Of a stretch of 15,096 nucleotides of DNA, positions 7,116 to 14,580 are shown one piece after another. The notes under the pieces are model-generated. The model did no database searches, was not told the DNA's origin, and worked only from the letters and a program-made list of their open reading frames with translations. A program made the translations under genes and the position numbers. This DNA is from Bacteroidales bacterium. GTDB lineage: Bacteria; Bacteroidota; Bacteroidia; Bacteroidales; Muribaculaceae. The stretch's first letter is position 1. Each line of letters opens with the position of its first letter. Where the stretch lies: NCBI GenBank assembly GCA_004552395.1, contig SFOK01000033.1:1-15096 (forward strand), in the 5' to 3' direction.

Positions 7116-8021
7116 ATGGCACAGTTTTCCCTCAAGGGAATGGGTGTTGCGCTCATCACCCCTTTCCGCCGCGATAAATCTATTGATTATGAAGCGTTTG
7201 ACCGTCTGCTCGACTCGCTCATCTCAGGAGGCGCCGACTTCCTTGTAGTCCTCGGTACTACAGCCGAGACCCCTACACTCACTGCCGGGGAGAAGCGCGA
7301 AGTGATGCGTTTCGTCAAAGAGAAAAACGCCGGACGGCTCCCTCTCATCCTCGGGTTGGGCTCCAACGATACCATGGGCCTTGTCAGGGACCTCAAGTCG
7401 CGCAATCTCGACGGCTTCTCGGCTATCCTCTCTGTGGTTCCCTACTACAATAAGCCGTCGCAAGAAGGCATTTACTGCCATTATGCCGCTCTCGCTCAGG
7501 CTTCGCCGCTCCCCCTCGTGCTCTATAATGTGCCGGGTCGCGTCGGTGTGAATATGTCGGCTGAAACCACTCTGCGGCTGGCGGCAGACTTCCCCGGCAA
7601 GATCATAGGCATCAAGGAGGCTTCGGGCAATCTCTCCCAGATGGACGAGATAATCAAACGTAAACCAGCTGACTTCCAGGTTATTTCCGGCGACGACGGC
7701 ATGACTTTCCCACTCATGACGCTCGGCGCTGTCGGTGTGATATCCGTGATAGGCAACGCTTATCCCCGCGAGTTCAGCCGCATGGTACATCTCTGTCTCG
7801 AAGGTAATTTCAAGGACGCTCTTCCGATACACCACAGCTTCACGGAACTGTTCCGGCTCCTGTTTGTCGACGGCAATCCGGCCGGCGTGAAATGCGCGCT
7901 CCACAATATGGGAATGATAGCCAACGAACTGCGTCTGCCGCTGGTGCCCACCCGCGTCTCCACCAACGAGAAAATCCACGAGATAGTCCGCCGCCTCTCC
8001 GAAGCCGCCTCCTCCCGCTGA
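7116..8021 (+). CDS. dapA: 4-hydroxy-tetrahydrodipicolinate synthase
   Basis: A 301-residue TIM-barrel aldolase that condenses pyruvate with aspartate semialdehyde, the first committed step toward diaminopimelate and lysine, in the cytoplasm. Key motifs are intact: GTTAETPT (47-54), which carries the catalytic-triad Thr; VVPYYNKPSQEG (107-118), with the second triad Tyr; YNVPGR (137-142), with the proton-relay Tyr137; and IIGIKEASGN (163-172), with the Schiff-base Lys167. SGDDG follows at 191-195. The GTTAE variant replaces the GTTGE of Escherichia coli. The length fits the family (about 290-300). The start MAQFSLKGMGVALITPF is the normal family N-terminus and lies just after a strong promoter. 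No riboswitch can fit in the short leader, so regulation is probably not by a lysine riboswitch. Confidence 0.96.
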   Translation: MAQFSLKGMGVALITPFRRDKSIDYEAFDRLLDSLISGGADFLVVLGTTAETPTLTAGEKREVMRFVKEKNAGRLPLILGLGSNDTMGLVRDLKSRNLDGFSAILSVVPYYNKPSQEGIYCHYAALAQASPLPLVLYNVPGRVGVNMSAETTLRLAADFPGKIIGIKEASGNLSQMDEIIKRKPADFQVISGDDGMTFPLMTLGAVGVISVIGNAYPREFSRMVHLCLEGNFKDALPIHHSFTELFRLLFVDGNPAGVKCALHNMGMIANELRLPLVPTRVSTNEKIHEIVRRLSEAASSR

Positions 8022-8029
8022 TCTCCCCG

Positions 8030-8056
8030 CATAAGCCACAGAAGCTACATCAGTCA
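8030..8056. repeat. 9-base-period intergenic repeat array (copy B, 3 units)
   Basis: Three consecutive units (CATAAGCCA first, CATCAGTCA last) fit the consensus CATnAGYYA, with one C-A-G start in the middle unit. The array begins 8 bases after the dapA stop and ends 17 bases before the dnaG ATG, so it fills most of the gap between these genes. Confidence 0.7.
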
Positions 8057-8073
8057 CCTCCCCCTCCTAACCC

Positions 8074-10419
8074 ATGATCGACAAAGGAACTGTTGCAAAA
8101 ATACTCGATGCCGCGGACATTGTGGACGTGGTGAGCGATTATGTGCACTTGACAAAGCGCGGTTCCAACTACATGGGCCTCTGCCCTTTCCACAATGAAA
8201 AGACGCCGTCGTTCTCCGTGAACCGCGCCCGCAACATCTGCCACTGCTTCTCATGTGGCAAGGGCGGAAGTCCGGTCAATTTCATCATGGAGAAGGAGGG
8301 TATCAACTATCACGATGCGCTTATTCATCTGGCCGGCAAGTACGGTATCAAGGTGCAGGAGCGCGAGCTAACCGACGAGGAACGTCAGCTCCAGAGCGAA
8401 CGTGAGTCGATGATGATCGCAAACGAGTGGGCCATGAAGCTGATGCAGCAGAACCTCGCCGCTACGGACGAAGGCCGCAATGTCGGACTGCAGTATCTTT
8501 ATCAGCGCGGCGTCACCGACGAGGCTATAAAGGCTTTCCGGCTCGGCTACGCACTCGATGCTCCCGCTGCTCTATACAATGCTGCCAAGAAGGAGGGCTT
8601 TGAGACCGATGTGCTCCGCGCTGTGGGTCTCTGCGGCCTCTCGCAGCAGAGTGGCAGACCTTACGACCGTTTCCGCGGACGAGTCATCTTCCCGGTGCTC
8701 AACTCGGCGGGAAAAGTGATCGCTTTCGGCGGTCGCGGAATCAAAGGCGAGCCGGCCAAATATATCAACTCGCCCGAATCGGCGCTCTATGTGAAGAGCA
8801 ACGAGCTCTACGGCATACATCAGGCCCGTAACGCTATTGTCCGCATGGGTAAATGTTTCCTCGTGGAGGGCTACATGGACGTGATCGGTATGTGGCAGTC
8901 GGGCATACAGAATGTTGTGGCTTCGTCAGGCACCTCCCTCACCGAGGGACAGATAGCGCTTCTTCACCGCTTCACCGAGAACGTCACTCTGATCTACGAC
9001 GGCGATGCGGCGGGAATCAAGGCTTCGATGCGAGGCATCGACCTGCTCCTGTCGCAGAAGCTCAACATCAAAGTGCTGCTTCTGCCCGACGGTGACGATC
9101 CTGACTCGTTTGCAAGAAAACATACACCCGAAGAATTCAACCGCTTCATAGAGGAGCACGAGACCGATTTCATCAGGTTCAAGACCGACATACTGCTTAA
9201 GGATGCCAACGAACCTCTGCAGAGAGCGCAGGCCATTAAGAGCATAGTCCGCTCCATAGCCTCGGTATCCGACATGATTCAGCGCGCGGTCTTCATTCAG
9301 CAATGCGCCATCAAGCTCGGTATGAGCGAGCAGGTGCTCCTCACCGAAGTGAATGCCTCGCGTGTGGAGGTGATGGACGAACTGCGCAAACGCCGCGAAC
9401 TCACTCGCCTCGAACGCGAGCGCAGTCGTCTCGAGCGTGAAGGCAGCCGCACCCCGCAGCCTCCGGCCAACGTGACGCAGGATCAGCAACAGCCCCCGCA
9501 TCCGGTCAATCAGGCGGTAGCTGACGCCGTTTCGGCTACAGTAACTTCCGGCACTCCCGGAACTTCACAAGCTGCAGGGGGTTCTCCGGCTGCTGCTTCC
9601 GGCCCTAACGGCAACAGCTCCGAGACACTCACGGCAAGCGAACTCAGCCGCTACTCCAGACAGGAAAACGAGAAAGAACGTGTTCTGAGGCCGCTTGAGG
9701 AACGCCTGGCTGCTTACTGCATCAAGTACGGTTTAGTGGATTTCTGTACGGCTATCGACGAGCAGGAACAGGTCGTGAGCATCAGTGTGCTCGACTATAT
9801 CCGCGAGGAGATGGAAGCCGACAGAGTTGAATTTACAACCGACCTGGTCCGCAAGGTTGTCGCCCGAACCTCTCGCCTTGCCGAGGAATACGCCGCTCCC
9901 TACGCGCAGAAACTGTCGGAGATTGACGAGGCGCAGCAGAAGAGACGCGAACAATGGCGATCCGACATAGCCACACGCTATATGTCGGTTCAGGAGCTTT
10001 CAAGCAAAGAACAGGAGTTCGAAGAGCAACTCGATCTCGAGAAACGCAGTACTGTCAAGGAATTTGCCATGGAGTACAGCGCCCGCACGCTTTGTTCAGA
10101 CCCGGACGACGCTATCAGGGAGTTCGCTCTCAAAGCCGTGATCCCGCGTTTTCACCTCAGTAGCTATCACTCCAAACAGAAGAAGGTACTCATGGAAGCC
10201 GACAAGCTCGAAGAACTGATCCCCCGGGCCATCTCCGAACTCAAAGACGGCCTTCTCCTGCTGCAGTTCAAAGATGAGCAGCGTCTGCTCGGCGAAGCAG
10301 CCGAGAGAGGCGACTCCGCAGCCACTGAACGCTCCATGCGTAAGCTGCAGCATATCTCCGAACTGAGATCGGCAATAGCAAAAACAATCGGCGAGAGGAT
10401 CGTGACCCCACGCCGATAA
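8074..10419 (+). CDS. dnaG: DNA primase
   Basis: A 781-residue primase that lays RNA primers for chromosome replication together with the DnaB helicase. The N-terminal CHC2 zinc finger has C37, H40, C58 and C61 with the spacing of Escherichia coli DnaG. The catalytic core follows, with FLVEGYMDV (262-270, TOPRIM Glu265) and IYDGDAAG (307-314, D309 and D311). After the helix-rich region comes a long low-complexity linker at about 458-526, rich in Pro, Gln, Ala, Ser, Thr and Gly. A charged helical C-terminal region of about 250 residues presumably contains the helicase-binding part. The protein is about 200 residues longer than Escherichia coli DnaG. The ATG at 8074 fits the family N-terminus (MIDKGTVAKILDAADIVDVV). 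No Shine-Dalgarno or separate TAnnTTTG box is visible, so read-through from dapA is likely. Confidence 0.96.
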   Translation: MIDKGTVAKILDAADIVDVVSDYVHLTKRGSNYMGLCPFHNEKTPSFSVNRARNICHCFSCGKGGSPVNFIMEKEGINYHDALIHLAGKYGIKVQERELTDEERQLQSERESMMIANEWAMKLMQQNLAATDEGRNVGLQYLYQRGVTDEAIKAFRLGYALDAPAALYNAAKKEGFETDVLRAVGLCGLSQQSGRPYDRFRGRVIFPVLNSAGKVIAFGGRGIKGEPAKYINSPESALYVKSNELYGIHQARNAIVRMGKCFLVEGYMDVIGMWQSGIQNVVASSGTSLTEGQIALLHRFTENVTLIYDGDAAGIKASMRGIDLLLSQKLNIKVLLLPDGDDPDSFARKHTPEEFNRFIEEHETDFIRFKTDILLKDANEPLQRAQAIKSIVRSIASVSDMIQRAVFIQQCAIKLGMSEQVLLTEVNASRVEVMDELRKRRELTRLERERSRLEREGSRTPQPPANVTQDQQQPPHPVNQAVADAVSATVTSGTPGTSQAAGGSPAAASGPNGNSSETLTASELSRYSRQENEKERVLRPLEERLAAYCIKYGLVDFCTAIDEQEQVVSISVLDYIREEMEADRVEFTTDLVRKVVARTSRLAEEYAAPYAQKLSEIDEAQQKRREQWRSDIATRYMSVQELSSKEQEFEEQLDLEKRSTVKEFAMEYSARTLCSDPDDAIREFALKAVIPRFHLSSYHSKQKKVLMEADKLEELIPRAISELKDGLLLLQFKDEQRLLGEAAERGDSAATERSMRKLQHISELRSAIAKTIGERIVTPRR

Positions 10420-10439
10420 TTATCTACTTTCTCTACATA

Positions 10440-10471
10440 TAGTTTATGCCGCTTGTAGTTCATGCCGCCCG
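10440..10471. repeat. Imperfect 16-base tandem duplication
   Basis: TAGTTTATGCCGCTTG is followed directly by TAGTTCATGCCGCCCG, with 13 of 16 positions identical. It lies in the 93-base gap between the convergent dnaG and DUF4250 genes. No clear terminator was found in this gap. Confidence 0.5.
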
Positions 10472-10512
10472 TCAGGCACGCTTGCCCGCGGCTGGTTCGT
10501 TGGCAGTGCGTT

Positions 10513-10692
10513 TCAGCGGAACTGATTTATGGCAGGCATATAATCGAAGCCGGCGCCGTGAAGTTTGGCTTCGAGTTCGCTGCGGTTTATGTCCAGGTCA
10601 TCGCAGAGCACGTCGAGCGACGTATAATCGTCGCGCAGCCTGGTGTTGACGTAGCTCAGAAGCATGAACGGATCGTTGGGAATATTTTCCAT
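10513..10692 (-). CDS. DUF4250-family small protein
   Basis: A 59-residue acidic, probably cytoplasmic protein. MENIPNDPFMLLSYVN followed by a TSLDVLCDDL segment and a C-terminal INQFR match what I recall of the DUF4250 family, whose function is unknown. The central stretch (residues 25-45) reads like a small helix-turn-helix, so nucleic-acid binding is possible but not shown. An in-frame upstream Met at 10758 lies inside lon. The ATG at 10690-10692 gives the family's usual N-terminus and leaves a 13-base gap after the lon stop, so the two are probably co-transcribed. The gene converges with dnaG. Confidence 0.8.
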   Translation of the reverse strand: MENIPNDPFMLLSYVNTRLRDDYTSLDVLCDDLDINRSELEAKLHGAGFDYMPAINQFR

Positions 10693-10705
10693 ATCTCTCT
10701 GTTTA

Positions 10706-13117
10706 TCAATTCTCTTGCTTGCTTTCTTGCCCGCATCTACGCTCCGGAAGCGTGACATCTATCTCATCTGTAAGTGCAATATTGAGCACATCAGAAACGG
10801 TGTCTACATAGTGGAAATTCATGCCGGTAATATACTCGGCACCGATTTCTTCTATGTTCTTCCGGTTCTTTGCCGAGAGTATTATGTTTGAAATGCCGCT
10901 CCTTTTGGCTGCCAGGATCTTCTCTTTGATGCCGCCGACGGGGAGGACACGACCGCGGAGCGTGATCTCGCCTGTCATGGCTATGTTGCGTCTCACTTTT
11001 CTGCGTGTGAAGGCAGAGGCTATCGAGGTTGCCATTGTGATTCCGGCCGACGGTCCGTCCTTCGGTATGGCGCCTTCGGGGACATGGAGATGCACATCGT
11101 ATTTGGCAAACAGATCATCGGGGATCCCTATCTGCGACGCGTGGGCTTTGATATACTGCATGGCAAGCGACGCCGACTCTTTCATCACGTTGCCGAGATT
11201 GCCTGTGAGCGTGAGCTTATCCCCCTTGCCGGGGCTCAGTGAGGTCTCAACATAGAGTATTTCGCCTCCGACTGAGGTCCAGGCGAGTCCGGTCACCACG
11301 CCGGCATAATCGTTGCCCTCGTAGATGTCGGGCTCCGCCTGCTCCACACCGAGAGCTTCCCTCACAAACTCGGGCGTGATTTCGTGGGGATATTCCTCGC
11401 CGGAAACGGCCTTGACTGCGATCTTGCGCATGATCTTGCCGAGCTTTTTCTCGAGCGAACGTACGCCGGATTCGCGCGTATAATTCTCGATTACCTTCTT
11501 GATCGCTTCATCGGTAAACGTTATATCGCTATCGCCCAGTCCGTTGCTCTCTTTCACCTTAGGTATGAGGTGACGCCGGGCTATCTCCACTTTCTCCTCG
11601 AGCAGATAACCGGTGATCTCCACGAGCTCCATCCTGTCGAGCAGAGGACGCGAGATGGTGGAGAGATCGTTGGCTGTGGCTATGAACATCACTTTGGAGA
11701 GATCATAATCCACATCGAGATAATTGTCATGGAACTTGCCGTTCTGCTCCGGGTCGAGCACCTCGAGCAGAGCTGCCGCCGGGTCCCCTTTTATGTCGCT
11801 CGCGAGCTTGTCGATCTCATCGAGCACAAAGACAAGGTTGGATCCTTTCTTGTTCTTGAAAGCGGCTATGATTCGGCCGGGCATGGCGCCTATGTAAGTC
11901 TTGCGGTGGCCTCTGATCTCGGCCTCGTCGTGCAGACCGCCCAGCGATACACGGGCATAGTCGCGGCCCATGGCTGTGGCTATGGATTTGCCTATGGAAG
12001 TCTTGCCGACGCCGGGAGGGCCGTAGAGACAGAGAATAGGCGACTTCATGTCGTTGCGGAGTATCTGCACAGCCATGTGTTCCACTATGCGCTCTTTCAC
12101 ATCCTTGAGGCCGTAATGGTCCTTGTCGAGCTGCTCGCGGACACCTTTGAGGCTGAAATTGTCGGGCGTCATATCGTCCCACGGCAAGTCGAGCATACAC
12201 TCCAGATAGCCGAAAAGGATACCGTATTCCGGTGTGGATGAGTTGAAACGCTCCATGCGGCGCAGCTCGTGGTTGAAATGATCGTCGACCTCCTTGGACC
12301 AGTGCTTCGTGTCAGCACGGCTTGCAAGCTCGTCGATCTCGGCATCTTCCGTGTCGCCGAGCTCGTCCTGCATGGTCTGTATCTGATTGCGGAGGAACTG
12401 GTCCCGCTGCTGACGGGTCATACGCTCCTGAGTTCGGTCGGCTATCTCCTTGCGGATCTCGAGAAACTCCTTGGCCTGGTCGATATAGCTTGAAAGACGC
12501 AGCACACGGCTGAAGAGGTTAAGCTCGCGCAACAAGTGGATCTTCATCTCGATATCTATGGGGCAGTTCAGACACATGAATGAGAGCTCCACCAGAGGAT
12601 TGTGTATCTCCTCCAGTATTTTTTTGACCTGGCCCTCCTCGTCGATACCCTCGAGCATCTTGATATACTTCTCCTTCACGGATTCGAACTCCACAACAAA
12701 TTCCTTGTTTTGTGGGTTGGGAATCAGTTCTTTGCAGAGTTCGACAGAGAAATGTATCGGCTTCACACCCTTTACGGTGGAGAGTATCCTGGCAATGTGA
12801 GTGGTATGCACAATTGCGCAGACAGGTGAGTCGTTGTCGTTAGGCTCGGTGAAATCCACCACTTCGCCCACGACACCGAAGTCGTAATAATCCTTGCGGA
12901 AGGTTCCCTGAGCGTCAGAATCCTTAAGAGCCACCACGAATACGGGCGTGTGATTCTTCTGCGACTCGCGGAGTATGTCGAGCAGAGTTGCGTCCTGAAT
13001 AGCCACGGGGATTGTCAGACCCGGGAAAACCACACTGTTTCTCAGCGGTATAGCGGGTATGTTTGAGAAATCGAGTCCGGTAGGATCTATCAAATTATGT
13101 GAGATTGTTTTTGCCAC
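10706..13117 (-). CDS. lon: ATP-dependent protease Lon
   Basis: An 803-residue cytoplasmic AAA+ serine protease that degrades misfolded and regulatory proteins as a hexamer. The LonN substrate-recognition domain spans about 15-215 and starts with IPLRNSVVFPG. A coiled-coil segment follows. The AAA+ module has Walker A GPPGVGKT (366-373, K372) and Walker B FVLDEIDK (430-437, D433 and E434). The C-terminal protease domain has PKDGPSAG with catalytic Ser690 and GGIKEK with catalytic Lys733, a 43-residue spacing identical to Escherichia coli Lon. The start is a GTG (13115-13117): the upstream frame meets TAG at 13145-13147, and no ATG lies close inside. A -7 box sits about 30 bases upstream. It probably forms an operon with the DUF4250 gene and is divergent from trmN6. 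Confidence 0.97.
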   Translation of the reverse strand: MAKTISHNLIDPTGLDFSNIPAIPLRNSVVFPGLTIPVAIQDATLLDILRESQKNHTPVFVVALKDSDAQGTFRKDYYDFGVVGEVVDFTEPNDNDSPVCAIVHTTHIARILSTVKGVKPIHFSVELCKELIPNPQNKEFVVEFESVKEKYIKMLEGIDEEGQVKKILEEIHNPLVELSFMCLNCPIDIEMKIHLLRELNLFSRVLRLSSYIDQAKEFLEIRKEIADRTQERMTRQQRDQFLRNQIQTMQDELGDTEDAEIDELASRADTKHWSKEVDDHFNHELRRMERFNSSTPEYGILFGYLECMLDLPWDDMTPDNFSLKGVREQLDKDHYGLKDVKERIVEHMAVQILRNDMKSPILCLYGPPGVGKTSIGKSIATAMGRDYARVSLGGLHDEAEIRGHRKTYIGAMPGRIIAAFKNKKGSNLVFVLDEIDKLASDIKGDPAAALLEVLDPEQNGKFHDNYLDVDYDLSKVMFIATANDLSTISRPLLDRMELVEITGYLLEEKVEIARRHLIPKVKESNGLGDSDITFTDEAIKKVIENYTRESGVRSLEKKLGKIMRKIAVKAVSGEEYPHEITPEFVREALGVEQAEPDIYEGNDYAGVVTGLAWTSVGGEILYVETSLSPGKGDKLTLTGNLGNVMKESASLAMQYIKAHASQIGIPDDLFAKYDVHLHVPEGAIPKDGPSAGITMATSIASAFTRRKVRRNIAMTGEITLRGRVLPVGGIKEKILAAKRSGISNIILSAKNRKNIEEIGAEYITGMNFHYVDTVSDVLNIALTDEIDVTLPERRCGQESKQEN

Positions 13118-13147
13118 GTTGATGATTTCCGTTTTCTTAAAAAGCCT

Positions 13148-13155
13148 ACAAAATT
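13148..13155 (-). promoter_or_regulatory. -7 element of the lon promoter
   Basis: On the minus strand this reads TAATTTTG, a full match to TAnnTTTG. Transcription should begin near 13141, giving a leader of about 24 bases before the GTG start. No TTTG is found at the usual upstream distance; the region there is a T-rich run instead. Confidence 0.65.
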
Positions 13156-13205
13156 AATCAAAATCCTGCACATATTAAAATCCCGACCGGACAACGGCGG
13201 TTGCG

Positions 13206-13231
13206 GAACTGTTGTGAACTGTTTTGGAACT
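13206..13231. repeat. Three helically phased GAACT repeats between lon and trmN6
   Basis: GAACT occurs at 13206-13210, 13216-13220 and 13227-13231. The first two are followed by GTT, giving GAACTGTT. Spacings of 10 and 11 bases place the copies on one face of the helix. They lie between the divergent promoters, upstream of the trmN6 -33 box, and may be an operator. Confidence 0.45.
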
Positions 13232-13240
13232 CTGCCGGAT

Positions 13241-13271
13241 TTTGCCGACTCGGCTTTTATCGCTAATTTTG
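13241..13271 (+). promoter_or_regulatory. trmN6 promoter (TTTG-N19-TAATTTTG)
   Basis: TTTG at 13241-13244 and TAATTTTG at 13264-13271 are separated by 19 bases, matching the Bacteroidetes consensus. The predicted start of transcription is near 13278, about 64 bases before the ATG. The spacer contains the 11-base palindrome GCCGACTCGGC (13244-13254). Confidence 0.75.
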
Positions 13272-13341
13272 CGGTGCCGGATCGGTGGCGGAATGAAGCC
13301 TTAGAGCAGGCCGTAAGAGCCTGCAAACCGACCCTAAGAGT

Positions 13342-14121
13342 ATGAAAGAGCGACTTTTCCGTTTCAAGCAGTTCAGCGTGAGCCATCGCCGCAGTGCGAT
13401 GAAGGTCGGCGTGGACGGCGTGCTGATTGGTGCTTGGGCCGGAGCCGAGTTCCCCGGCGTGGAGAAGCCGCGCATACTCGATGTCGGCACAGGCTGCGGT
13501 CTCATAGCCCTAATCATGGCGCAGCGATGCCCGACAGCCGTCATCGAAGGTGTCGATACACACCGGGATTCGGTGGAAGAGGCGCAAGAGAATTTCCTCG
13601 CCTCGCCCTGGTCTGACCGGCTCAGTGCCGGGGTTAAGTCTTTTCCCGCTGATTTTACAGCCTCCGATTCACTGACGGTGACAGGCAGTGACGGTTTTTA
13701 CGACCTTATCATTTCTAATCCGCCATTCTTCGCAGCCGGCATGGATCCTGGCGATACCGACTGCCGCGTGAGGTCGCGTCATGCCGCCGAGCTCTCCCCT
13801 CTCTCGCTCCTGGCAGAAGGGAGTAAACTGCTCAGGCCGGGAGGAAGGATAGCGCAGATCACGCCCCCGGAATGGCGCGATGCGCTGCTCGAGACAGCCC
13901 GCGAACACGGCCTCCGTCTCTCAAGAGAAGCAATCCTCTACTCTACACCGTCATCGCAGCCCAAAAGGATACTCACAGAGTTCACTCTCCGTACATATCA
14001 TTCTGAGAGAGAGGATAAAGCCGAAGGCTGCGATGCAAAAAAGATAATCATCCAGACAGCTCCGGAAACTTACACAGATCAATACCGAAACCTCACCGGC
14101 GAGCTATATATCAAATTCTGA
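13342..14121 (+). CDS. trmN6: tRNA1(Val) (adenine(37)-N6)-methyltransferase
   Basis: A 259-residue class I S-adenosylmethionine methyltransferase of the YfiC/TrmN6 type, which methylates A37 of a valine tRNA in the cytoplasm. The family-specific N-terminus RFKQFSVSHRRSAMKVG is present, followed by DGVLIGAWAG. The cofactor loop is ILDVGTGCGLIAL (45-57), with an acidic VD at 71-72 after the second strand. The catalytic N6-adenine motif is NPPF (126-129). Residue 24 is Val where the family usually has Thr before DG. The ATG at 13342 gives the expected N-terminus and lies behind a strong promoter. The downstream HExxH protein starts 3 bases after the stop, so the two are co-transcribed. The target tRNA is inferred from the family. 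Confidence 0.88.
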   Translation: MKERLFRFKQFSVSHRRSAMKVGVDGVLIGAWAGAEFPGVEKPRILDVGTGCGLIALIMAQRCPTAVIEGVDTHRDSVEEAQENFLASPWSDRLSAGVKSFPADFTASDSLTVTGSDGFYDLIISNPPFFAAGMDPGDTDCRVRSRHAAELSPLSLLAEGSKLLRPGGRIAQITPPEWRDALLETAREHGLRLSREAILYSTPSSQPKRILTEFTLRTYHSEREDKAEGCDAKKIIIQTAPETYTDQYRNLTGELYIKF

Positions 14122-14124
14122 CAG

Positions 14125-14457
14125 ATGAGAAGCACACGAATAATACGCTGTCCGCTTATGCACGATGGCTGGACACTGAATCTGTTCGGTGTGCTCTTCA
14201 GCCGTTCGCCCGAGAGGGTCACGGCCGAGATCGTGAATCATGAACGGATACACTCACGGCAGATGCGAGAGATGCTCTGGCTGCCGTTCTATATCGCTTA
14301 CGGCCTGGAATACCTCTGGCGGCTCCTGCGCAGCCGTTCGCGGTGGAAAGCTTACCGCACACTTAGCTTCGAGCGCGAGGCCTACGACCACCAGCGTGAC
14401 CTCACCTACCTCACCCGCCGCCGTCCCTTCGCCCACTGGCGGGGCCCCCGAAAGTAG
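14125..14457 (+). CDS. Small HExxH-motif protein, possible minimal zinc peptidase
   Basis: A 110-residue basic protein that I recognise only as a Bacteroidales conserved hypothetical type. Residues 38-43 read NHERIH, a full HExxH zinc motif (H39, E40, H43). After a hydrophobic helix (51-67, LWLPFYIAYGLEYLWRL) comes SFEREAYDH (81-89), whose Glu could supply the third zinc ligand as in gluzincin peptidases. The order is therefore a short strand-rich N-terminus, the HExxH helix, a membrane-like helix and a Glu helix. Activity is not shown, and the protein could be a membrane-associated protein with a structural metal site. It starts 3 bases after trmN6, so it is translated from the same message. 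The Arg-rich C-terminal tail (RRRPFAHWRGPRK) would face the cytoplasm. Confidence 0.7.
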   Translation: MRSTRIIRCPLMHDGWTLNLFGVLFSRSPERVTAEIVNHERIHSRQMREMLWLPFYIAYGLEYLWRLLRSRSRWKAYRTLSFEREAYDHQRDLTYLTRRRPFAHWRGPRK

Positions 14458-14491
14458 CCTTAGCATTGATGTTGCTGATGAAGCTGCCGCG

Positions 14492-14545
14492 CATAAGAGA
14501 CATCAGACACATTAGACACATTAGACACATCAGCTACATAAGTTA
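14492..14545. repeat. 9-base-period intergenic repeat array (copy C, 6 units)
   Basis: Six consecutive 9-base units fit CATnAGnnA. CATTAGACA occurs twice in the middle, and CATCAGCTA is the fifth unit. The array lies in the 123-base gap between the convergent HExxH gene and the ATPase fragment. It is the longest and most regular of the three copies in this window. Confidence 0.85.
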
Positions 14546-14580
14546 CATCCTGCGCTAAGGGCTGCGAGCTGCAGATCCGG

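Noticed and set aside
7224..8057. 277-codon minus-strand frame opposite dapA
   Set aside because: It is fully antisense to a confident gene and has no recognisable motif, promoter or plausible start.
10464..10492. Terminator between dnaG and the DUF4250 gene
   Set aside because: GCCGC and GCGGC could pair, but with a 19-base loop and no T-run on either strand.
11384..12241. 285-codon plus-strand frame opposite lon
   Set aside because: It is antisense to the AAA+ region of lon and its composition is a complement of conserved lon codons.
14492..14545. CRISPR array
   Set aside because: The units are 9 bases with no spacers, and there are no cas genes nearby.
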